A DNA stretch of 64,000 nucleotides from Silene latifolia (taxonomy: Eukaryota > Streptophyta > Magnoliopsida > Caryophyllales > Caryophyllaceae): the NCBI RefSeq assembly GCF_048544455.1, contig NC_133532.1, forward strand, positions 15,874,948-15,938,947, written 5' to 3'. The translations under genes and the position numbers were made by a program. The notes below the pieces were generated by a model that saw only the letters and a program-made list of their open reading frames with translations, was not told the DNA's origin and searched no databases. Below, one piece after another: positions 55,893 through 64,000 of this stretch. The stretch's first letter is position 1. The number at the start of each line of letters is the position of its first letter.

Positions 55893-56790
55893 GGCGATTT
55901 TGGAACCTGTAACAAATGAACACAATGAACGTAGGGAGTCTAATAAAATGAACCTGGTGTATGTGTAATGGGAGCCCCGGCTGATGCTAGATTTTGGGTG
56001 AGTAGGCGCCCTCATTTCAAAATCTTGGCCCCATGACACTTAAGCCAGTCACATGGGATGGGAATGTGGAGTCCGCGTGTATATGTGTGCTATGTATGTT
56101 AATTGTGCCGGAGCTACCTCCGGTTAAGTTTTCGTTAGAATTAATAGGGGTGTGATAGTAATGTTTGGGCCGCGTATGGTAATTATTGATGAGATTATTG
56201 AAGCTCGTTGGATGATTAGTGAGCTTATATGATGGTTATGAGATATGTGACGAAAGTTTATGTAGCTGCTATGATGATAATTATAGTATAGTGAGTTATA
56301 ATTCGAGACATAGCATATGGTAATGCGTTATTGCCTTATAGGATGGTCGAAATTTTTCCGCTGCGTAATATTTGATTCGTGTAAGGTGAAATGCTTATGA
56401 TAGAATGTAAGACATGATCGAATAAGTTGTTTAAAAGTATGCATTTATGCGAGAAGTGATAGATTCATTTATTATGAAAATTATGCAATTACATGTCAAA
56501 TGAAAGAATGAACTAATGTTAATTTAAATGTTTCAATTTAGTAGTAATATATAAAGTAAGCTTAAATGTAATACGATGACGTGATTATGTTTACGGAAGA
56601 TTCGGTAGCAGGTAAACCGAGTAGGGTAATGGGTGTAGTGTAAGTGGAATAAACTTCATTTGTTTGACAATATGGTAGGCTTTGTTAATAATAGTAATGC
56701 GTGAATGAACTTGATAATGAGTGCCGAATTCCGAACTTAGTTGGAATCGACACGCGGTGTTGTTTTTGCAGGAATCTTCAAGTTACTTCG
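55893..56790 (+). other. B3 interior, non-coding 5' part
   Basis: AT-rich sequence with many stops and no domain signature in any frame. It precedes the interior palindrome array and ORF1 promoter region. Confidence 0.5.
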
Positions 56791-56982
56791 TACTTATGAT
56801 CGAGTACTTAACTATACTTGACCGAGTGCAAGTGCTTACTTGACCGAGTAGACCTCACTCGATCTAATTAGGAAGCTATGATGTCGGGATGTGGGAAAAC
56901 TCCTGCAGTTACTCGATGATTTAGCTCCTACTCGATCGAGTAGGGTGGTACTCGATCGAGTACCCTGGCACTCGATCGAGTA
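56791..56982. promoter_or_regulatory. Interior palindrome array 1 of B3
   Basis: Diverged half-units (TACTTGACCGAGTG at 56815, TACTTGACCGAGTA at 56837, CACTCGATC at 56856) are followed by three clean palindromes at 56929, 56949 and 56969, spaced exactly 20 bp. A TATATTT lies at 57051, about 70 bp downstream. It sits upstream of the spliced leader of ORF1. Confidence 0.6.
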
Positions 56983-57190
56983 GGTTCGACAAATAATCCT
57001 ACGGGTTTTCTTAAAACCCCTAATCTTTCTATTTCTTCTTCTTATTCCTCTATATTTCGACACACCTACACCTAAATCACTCTCAATTCCTTATTTCCTC
57101 TCAAATCCTCTCTTTCTCTTGGGTTAGTAGTGATTCTTGGGGTTGATTTCTTAGTTTAATTTCGTTTCTCTACTTTGTTCATCAATCAAG

Positions 57191-58088
57191 GTATGCTATT
57201 CTTCCTAATGTACATGGTTTATTGCTTTGAATGTGCTAGGAAAGTAAAACAATCTGAAATTTTCGATTATAATGACCAATTTGGTGCTTTTAATTGTTGA
57301 AACATGATTCACATGCCTTCTTTCCATGTTTGTTGGTAGTTAATTGCTGTAAATTAGATTAGAAATTGCAAAGATGAACCCGAAATTTCTAGGGTTTCCA
57401 AAATTGAAATCGATTTTTGGTTGTTTTACAATGGTTAGATGGTAGAATTGAGCCTTAAGTATTGTTTATATCATGTTGGAGGATAGATTTTGATGGTTTT
57501 ACCCTTAGAAAGTTGCCTTAAAACTCCGTCTTAAAAGTGCCTTAAATGGAAATTCGTGATTTATAATTGAAAAAAATTGATGTTGTAATTGACAGTATAA
57601 GCATGAGTTGAACTTCATTATGCTAATAGAATCGATGATTGATGAAGATATGCCGAAATTTTCACATTTTAAAAGCCATGCCTCGAAAATTTTAATTGAG
57701 TTGTTGTACATAATAGTGAAGGGGGATAATGATATGTTATAAATTATTCTTTCTCGTGAATTAGTAACATGTGATTAGAATGTGTTTGGAATAACCTTAG
57801 AAGCATGCTAGGATATTCGAATTGCTGAGTATATGTGTTCACATGCCAAATTTTCATAATTGCGGTTTATAAGTGACTACAAACTGAGACTATATGTTAA
57901 AATTGAGGAAACTATTGATGAAATGTGTGTACCTAGCTGAGCATCTAAGTTTAATGGCATGATTTATGAGCTTCAAATATTGAACTGGTTGATGAGTTAG
58001 TGAACTTGCTAAGTATATAGAACTCAAATTGTATGAAGTATATGCCTACATGTTTTATACAAATTGTTTGAACTTATGCCTAAAGCAG
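57191..58088 (+). other. Probable intron in the B3 ORF1 leader
   Basis: AATCAAG|GTATGC at 57190/57191 and AAAGCAG|ATGCCG at 58088/58089. The acceptor directly abuts the first ATG of ORF1. AT-rich interior without open frames. Not confirmed by transcripts. Confidence 0.5.
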
Positions 58089-59671
58089 ATGCCGAGATCG
58101 AACCTTGAAACCCGCCAAAGTAAACGGGGAGGGGTAACCCACCTGAGCTAGGGGAAGGAAGTGGACCTGTGGTACCCGCAGTCCCCGAATACCCTACAGT
58201 TGTTTTTGTTGACTTCAAGCAAAGGGAGCGTTTTGTAGCCTTACAAAAACGCAAAATGAGACCTACAAAGTGTATAGACACCAGTGTGTTAGAGGAGTTG
58301 GAGATAGAGACGGATGTCCGTCACATATTCGAGACCTTGGGTTTTACGGGTTTGTATAGGCCGAGGAAGCATACTTACCCTTTTCTTACCTTGGAGTTCA
58401 TGAGCTCTTTTAACTATGACCCGGGTCGATGTCGAGTTTAGATTAATGAATACCAGTTTTTGTTGACCATGGAATTGTTTGCCTACTCACCTTGGGTTGG
58501 CCAAGCCTCCCAAGGACTCCATCACCGACATTCCGGTGAGTGCGGCGTCTGCCGCCTAATGCCTTGCTTGACTGGGAAGCAAGCTCCCACCTCGAGCAAC
58601 ATACCGATTAATGATGTTCAGCATATTACCTTGAGGATCTTTCTCCGTTCTCTCTTGAACCTCCTCTATGACCGAAAGGATATCAGTAAATTGAATAACC
58701 ATGAGGTCTTACTTTTGATGTCGTACCTTAACCCGGAGCGGGCCAGGAAAGTGGTCTTTAATGCTCCTTCTATAGTTTGTGCTGCCCTTGCCTTGATGGC
58801 TTCTTCCTCTTCCCTGCACGAGTTGTGGTGCCATTGCCACTCGTTAGTTAGTGAAAAGCTAACCTCCTTTGAGGCTTCTTCGGCGACGTGCCTCTAGCTA
58901 CCCAAAGGTGCCTACCATGGATCGTGAATACTATCTCGACCTGAAATGGTTGAGGACCTTGGCTGACGGTAGCCTAGCATGGAGGGTGTATGGGATGAGC
59001 TGGATGAAGATTCCAGCTCCTGAGCACCTCCCACCCACGGAGCCCTTGGAGCCGACAGTAGTGACGGTGGACTCCGATGACGAGGAGGAGGAGGATGATG
59101 ACGGACCCCGCCAGCTACAGACCTATCTCATCGACGACACCATCCTTGAGGAGATGCCGGAGCCGACGAAGGGCGAGAATACGGGAGTTCAGGTGGTAGA
59201 GAGACCCAGAGTGGTGAGGGGACCCCGTCGAGTGAGGGAGAGGGCCTCGGAGACTAGGCCACAGCCAGTAGCACCACAAAGAAGAAAGCAGCCTTTTCCA
59301 TGCTACCCTTACCTCGACACCCCGAGACGCGATCCAGCTACTTGGCGGAGAGAGTGTCATCTACTCTGACACTCAGGAACATGCACTAGATGGCGTACAC
59401 TCAGGGGATAGGGACCGAGGGACCCCACCCGGTTTGGTGGAGTGGAGTCGGGGACTACACAAGGGTTCTCCATTCCTACGGGGTGGACCAGTCGACGTGG
59501 GGGGCACCTCAGTCCTTCCCTTACGGTGGCTTGACTCCATGGTACATGAGCCCGGGATCAGGAGCAGGAGGTGATGCGGGAGTGGGTTCATCAGGTGCGG
59601 GTATGGCTGGAGGTGGTGGTGGTAATGATGAGGTGTTGTTCGAGCAGCAGCAGCAGCAGGAGGAGGAGTGA
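58089..59671 (+). pseudogene. B3 ORF1: Athila ORF1-like protein (frameshifted)
   Basis: The ATG at 58089 starts MPRSNLETRQSKRGG. Further downstream are FVDFKQRERFVALQKRKMRP, DTSVLEELEIETDVRHIFET and HTYPFLTLEFMSSFNYDPGR, which resemble the 'Arabidopsis retrotransposon ORF-1' family (PF03078, Athila) that corresponds to Gag. 58460-58897 continues in a shifted frame (LLTMELFAYSPWVG..., DVQHITLRIFLRSLLNLLYD). 58869-59369 follows with an acidic stretch (DSDDEEEEDDDG). The C-terminus 59390-59671 is Gly/Tyr/Trp-rich and ends in a Gln/Glu run. At least three frame changes (about 58140, 58440, 58880) make this copy non-coding as it stands. Family call from memory of the motif pattern. Confidence 0.6.
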
Positions 59672-61063
59672 TACTCCTCGTTCTTATCTTTGTTGATAGT
59701 AGTTGATGTTAGATGGTGATATTGTTGTTAGACTTTGGTAGTTGTTTCCTTTTATTATTGAGACTTAGTTGGATTTGTATGATTGGCCATAAGGCCGGAT
59801 TTGATATTCTAACTAGTTGCAGGATATTAGAAGTCGGGGAGTCGTCCCGACTCGGCTTTATATGACAAATATGCGCATGGGTGTTAACTCGTGACTGGTT
59901 TTATGAGGAATTGGCCTGTAGGTACTCGACAGAGTACCCCGTACTCTATCGAGTAGCTACAGGATGAAATGAGAAAAAGTTTCTGACCTGTAGGCCACTC
60001 GATCGAGTAGCCAAGACACTCGATCGAGTACCGCTAGTTACTCGATCGAGTAGCACTGTTACAGGAGGTCTTTGAAAATTAAAAATGTTCAATTGTTTTA
60101 TAACGGCAAGTTTAATGTTTAATGTGGTTATTAGTGCGTAGTAACACCTTTGAACTGTTAAATTCATATGTGGGAAGTCGTGCTTGAAGATTATAAGCGT
60201 ATTTGTCACAGCTAGTGAAGTAGCGATAGTTTCTTGTACTTTAACGTTGCATACGCCTCCTTACGATCTATTTATCGGAGTTGTAACTTCGCCTATATTT
60301 GTGCATATCATTTTAAACGTATGTTGTCAACGGTAACTAGTTATTCCGGTGACTTGGGTACGATTTCTAATTTAACGAGTATGTAGTTGGCGAGTAATGT
60401 CCACAACTAATAAAATGGTTTCCTTTAATGTTAAGATACAAATAATAAGTAATACGCGTTGATATTTGGGTGGTGAACTTCGGGGACGAAGTTCCTTTTT
60501 AGAGGGGAAGAGTAATGTCGCGAAATAAAAAGGTTGCCTTTGAATAATGTTTTGTTTGTTATAACGTTGTTGGTAATTGTTTATAATGTGGTTGGTATCA
60601 TGTAAAAAAAAAAAAGTATAACGACTTGCTTTAGTTCTTAAGGGAGTGTGGTCATGAAGAATAGTTATAGTGCGATAAATCGTATTCGAATCGCGTTGCC
60701 AAGTAACATGGTGGCATTAGTTGTATCACGTGAAACTTGATATGAGACATGTTCTAGATCGATAGTTTGATAGTTGTCACTGTACGTCGGGTGATCGTGG
60801 GTGGTGATTCGCATTGCGGGTTTGATGTTTATATGTGTATAAAGTAACGGTTAACGGTAATAGTGCTTGCATGATAGTAGTAAAAGTCATTAGATATAAG
60901 TATAGACGGTGATGATGATGACATGGGGGGGGGGGGGAAATGATATTTCCAGGGAGTAATGGGTTGAGCGGGAAGATGAGTGAGGACGTGTTGTTCTCGT
61001 GTCTCGAGCGGGAGATGGGTGAGGTGAACTTCGGGGACGAAGTTCTTTTTAAGGGGGGAAGAC
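59672..61063 (+). other. B3 interior 3' part
   Basis: Non-coding. Contains palindrome array 2 (59923-60052), a hairpin sequence GAACTTCG-GGGA-CGAAGTTC at 60475-60494 followed by AGAGGGGAAG, and the same hairpin at 61026-61045 followed by the polypurine tract. It also has a 13-base G-run near 60926 and an A-run near 60605. The repeat of hairpin plus purine tract 550 bp apart suggests a duplicated 3' end. Confidence 0.6.
59923..60052. promoter_or_regulatory. Interior palindrome array 2 of B3
   Basis: Palindrome starts at 59923, 59942, 59996, 60017 and 60039 (consensus [T/C]ACTCGATCGAGTA), with spacings of 19 bp, a 54-bp gap, then 21 and 22 bp. Lies about 250 bp downstream of the ORF1 stop. Confidence 0.6.
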
Positions 61064-62336
61064 TGTAATACCCGCCCTTTTAGGGACCCTTTGACCACCG
61101 TTGACCGACCTTGGGAGCGGAAGTAGTCTTAGGAAAGTGTGCCAAAACCCGTTTGAGCTGCGTGTTAAGAGTGGTACTCGATAGAGTAGGGGCTACTCGA
61201 TCGAGTAGCTAGGGTACTCGATCGAGTAGGGGGCCACTCGATCGAGTAGGTTGGGTACTCGATCGAGTACCGGGTTTTCAGCGAGGGTTTTATATCGCGT
61301 TTTGTTAAATCCGCAAATCACTTCCGCCACTTTCCTCCTATCCTTCAGTCGCCCCTTTCCCTTCCCTTCACCTCAAAACCTCCATGGAAGCCTTTTTGAA
61401 GATATTTGAACCTTGGGAGGGCGTCACTGGTGTCGGGTATCGATCTCTTGCTGAGTTTTCCCTTATAGGTATGTCACAATCATCATCTGTGTCTTTGTCT
61501 CTTTAGTTAGGGTTTGCTTGTTAGTAATAGATAATTGTATGGTGGTTATAGGCTTTGCTTGGTCGCTGGATGTGATATCTGTCGGCATGGATTGGTTGCG
61601 GTTGCATAAAGGTAGGTTCGCCTACTCAGTTTCTGTAGATGGTCTAGTGTGTCGGTCGTTGTGGTAGTATTGTGGTTGTTCGATATAGTAATTGTGTTGT
61701 GTTGTGATTGTGGTTGTGATTCGTTGATGGTTCTCGAGATGCGTTTCGGCCGAGTGGGGTCACTTGCGGGAGTGGCTTCACGCCCTAGTTTCGCCCTTCG
61801 TGGAACCCGCCACGGAAGGGGATGTGCACATTAATGGACGGGGTTATCGCTCGGTATGATGAGCGGGGCTTAGGTGGGAACGGCTGCGGTCCCCCCCTGG
61901 CGAGGTGGTCCGGTCCAAAGGATCGATGACGAGTTTGGTTGGATTATTGTGATTGCGGTTGGGTCCGATATCATTGTTTGTATTGTTGATTGTAGTTGCC
62001 ATTGTCTTATCTTGTCTCGCATCGACCTTGTGTGGTTGTTTGTTTGTTATGTGTCCGCCGTGATCCCTTATGGTGAGCAGTCGGTCTTAGCAGGTGTTGA
62101 TTTTGTGGATAGCTGGAGTCCGGGCAGGGATGAGTCTTCACGAGATTTGTTTATAGTAGCGAGTAGCTTCTGGGTTGTACCTTTTACATCGTTTGTTGTT
62201 TAAACCGCTTGTAATATAACTTAATAGTTCTTTTATTGACGTTTGATAATTACTTTCCTCGAGCAACCGAGATGGTAACGCCCTTATATGCTAAGGAAGG
62301 CCTAGTTAAGGCTCCTCTGGATATGGGGGTGTTACA
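61064..62336 (+). repeat. B3 3' LTR
   Basis: Same ends as 54602-55877. 1273 bp with a few substitutions and small indels. Palindromes start at 61175, 61194, 61215, 61235 and 61256 (spacings 19, 21, 20, 21). Confidence 0.93.
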
Positions 62337-63454
62337 TGCCGGACGAAGAGCAAGCGTTCTTCTCACAATGTCTACCGACGGGACGTGAACGCTCTTCAGC
62401 TGAGCAGCGTGAGTATCCTGTTTGTATTCACTTATACTTCTTATGCTTTGCCTTTACTTGATCGTAGGAATGATCGTTGTATTATCTTGTCACAGTGGGT
62501 GCCCAGACCTTGGGCGGAGTACGCTGGAGCGCCTCCTTTTATTTGCCGAGGTCCTTCGACCTAGGAGCCCGAGCCGCCGCTTTGTTGAGGACGTCGATGG
62601 GTCTGTGTAGTACTTGGGCGAGCGGGCCGCTCGTCGGTGCTCTCGGGACGTGTTGCGGTTCCCGTCGATCCTCCCAGACGATGTTTAGGGAGCCTTCGAG
62701 GCCGAGAGGGAGGCGGACTTGGCCGGTGCCGATGGCGACGACCTTCTTCTCCTCGGCGAGGACTACTCGGCGTTTGTTTACGGGAGGTTGGCGTCGGCCG
62801 AGTAGTGGTGAGTATCTTTTACTTTTTTTCCTGATTCGATTTTGAGAATTGCGACGAAAGATCATCGATTAATGAGAGCTATTTGTCCTTGTAGGAGGTC
62901 GAGGCGGCGGGCATCGAGCCCCCAGAGTACCCCGAGACCCTCGAGTACACTGACGCGACCGGGAGGACGACGATCTCCGAGCTGCGTGACTTTGACGTAG
63001 CTGTGACGGATGGGCCTAGGCGGCGCGGCAAGATCTCGATTCGGAGGGTGAGCCTCTAACTTGTATAACTTTCGTGTAGGAACACATTTGATTGAGTTTG
63101 TTCAATTTGCTGAGAATTTCTTTTGATAATGCAGGTCGCGCCGTCCCGATTCGTGGCACTATGGAGGGTGACCAACCGGCTGCGAGCTACTGCCATTGAG
63201 GCACTCGTCGGTGGTCGAGGTCGCCAGGTATGAACCTTACGCCTATTTTTCTCTTTTTGATGATTTTTATTTTGCTTGAATTGATTGACATGAGCCAATT
63301 TGTTGCTGTTTACAGGGTGACCGTGAGCTGGAGCGAGAGTTGACCCAGTCACGGGAGGAGACCGCTCGCGTGTTGAGGGAGCTCGAGGTTCGGGATGCCG
63401 AGATCGCCGTTCTGGCGGCGAGAGTTGCAGAGTTGGAGGGCGCCCAGCAGTAGT
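62337..63454 (+). pseudogene. Antisense PMD gene, 3' part, with C-terminal coiled coil
   Basis: Continues the exon interrupted at 54601 (TSD TGCCG at 62337-62341), with a donor at 62410. Further blocks: about 62496-62811 (WVPRPWAEYAGAPP, then LGERAARRC-like and VPVDPPR-like pieces in two frames), 62896-63048, 63135-63228 (VAPSRFVALWRVTNRLRA) and 63317-63454 (GDRELERELTQSREETARVL...AEIAVLAARVAELEGAQQ, TAG). Each is separated by GT...AG introns of about 85-90 bp. The last block is a Glu/Leu/Arg coiled coil. In-frame stops at about 62565 mean this copy is degenerate as well as split. Confidence 0.7.
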
Positions 63455-64000
63455 CTTGTGTAGTTTTGTAGACTTGTACATTTGGACATCTGATTTTGAA
63501 CATTTTTGGACTTTGTTTGGGGCGCAAGCCCCCAGTTTGCTTGGACTTTTGGACTTTGTTCGGGGCGTAAGCCCCCAGTTTGCTTGTACATTTGCTCTGT
63601 TTGGTGTATATACGACGGCCTAAGTGCCTTTGCTGCTGGGTTGTGTTGCTTGTATCTGCAGGTTAGTTCTTGAACAGGTCTGGTAGACAACGGTTTACGC
63701 CGTCATGCTGCCGAAATTTACATAGAAATCACGCAAAACATACATTTTATATACATATGGCCTTAATTAGCGCAAAATGAGACTCAAAAGAAAAGCACAA
63801 AAATGCAAAAAAATTTGCCGGAAATGACCGGACGGTAGGGAGGGTTACCCTCTAAAAAAGAAAAAAAAAGAAATCTATAAGTTTAGAAAATGAAATTAAA
63901 TAATAGAAATCAATATACACAAGCTAAAATTAAAGTGAAAATTATGTTTAAAATGAAATATGCGAATGTGATATAATGGCAGAAATGTCGATGTTGCCTC
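63455..64000. other. Downstream of the antisense PMD gene, with duplicated GC hairpins
   Basis: A unit of about 44 bp containing GGACTTTGTT[T]GGGGCG[C/T]AAGCC is duplicated at 63508-63587. Each copy has an inverted repeat GGGGC-GCAA-GCCCC (63519-63532) or GGGGC-GTAA-GCCCC (63562-63575). 63720-64000 is AT-rich without coding signal. The family C element probably continues beyond the window. Confidence 0.55.

Larger units (their letters stand above)
54602..62336 (+). mobile_element. Element B3: LTR retrotransposon carrying only an ORF1-type gene
   Basis: Two near-identical LTRs (54602-55877 and 61064-62336), TSD TGCCG on both sides, primer site TGGTATCAAAGC at 55881, and polypurine tract AAGGGGGGAA at 61051-61060. 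The 5.2-kb interior has no RT, RNase H or integrase motif that I can find. It has one intron-bearing ORF1/Gag-like gene (58089-59671). It is therefore non-autonomous. The initiator-Met primer site and the GAACTTCG-GGGA-CGAAGTTC sequence before the polypurine tract look chromovirus (Tekay)-like, whereas ORF1 resembles the Athila ORF1 family. Few LTR differences suggest recent insertion. Confidence 0.88.

Overview
Plant nuclear DNA: intron-bearing genes, plant-specific gene families (a BIR-type receptor pseudokinase and an NTF2/RRM protein), and dense nested LTR retrotransposons of angiosperm lineages (Tat/Retand/Ogre, Athila, chromovirus-like), plus hAT, Stowaway-like and SINE elements. Retand-type elements with an antisense reading frame were first described in Silene, so a Caryophyllales host is my best guess. 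That is inference, not proof.

Layout. 1-203 is unassigned flank. 204-11602 is a complete minus-strand Tat/Retand-like retrotransposon (element A; TSD ATTAC) with decayed gag-pol, a plus-strand antisense gene with its own TATA box and intron, and a hAT element (10836-11517, 8-bp TSD) inside its right LTR. 11603-26151 is a gene island: a single-exon BIR2-like LRR receptor pseudokinase (12710-14545, +) and a nine-exon G3BP-like NTF2/RRM/RGG gene (16306-23207, -). Small elements surround them: two related Stowaway-like MITEs, a palindromic-end MITE, a LINE fragment and two SINEs.

26152-64000 is nested retrotransposon DNA. Family B (TGTAAT...TTACA ends) appears as a solo LTR (26152-27934), an inverted LTR fragment (28008-28614) and a complete 7.7-kb element B3 (54602-62336, TSD TGCCG). 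Family C (Ogre/Tat-like, about 2.4-kb LTRs, TGGCGACTCC primer site) appears as a plus copy (28615-41372) and as a rearranged minus-strand tandem (42116-64000). The C+ copy is interrupted by an Athila-like 3' half (35456-40119). The minus-strand family C interior carries an antisense plant-mobile-domain (PMD) gene, 53356-63454, which B3 has split.

Most notable signal: family B LTRs carry arrays of the 14-bp palindrome TACTCGATCGAGTA spaced 19-21 bp apart (about two helical turns), just upstream of a TATA-like sequence. Similar arrays recur inside B3 on both sides of its single ORF1-type gene. Also notable: GC-rich inverted-repeat modules recurring three times per family C LTR, a TATA-adjacent dyad conserved by compensatory change, and two unrelated antisense genes (Transposase_28-type in A, PMD-type in C) that both end in coiled coils. 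Nearly every transposon reading frame has stops or frameshifts; the two host genes look intact.
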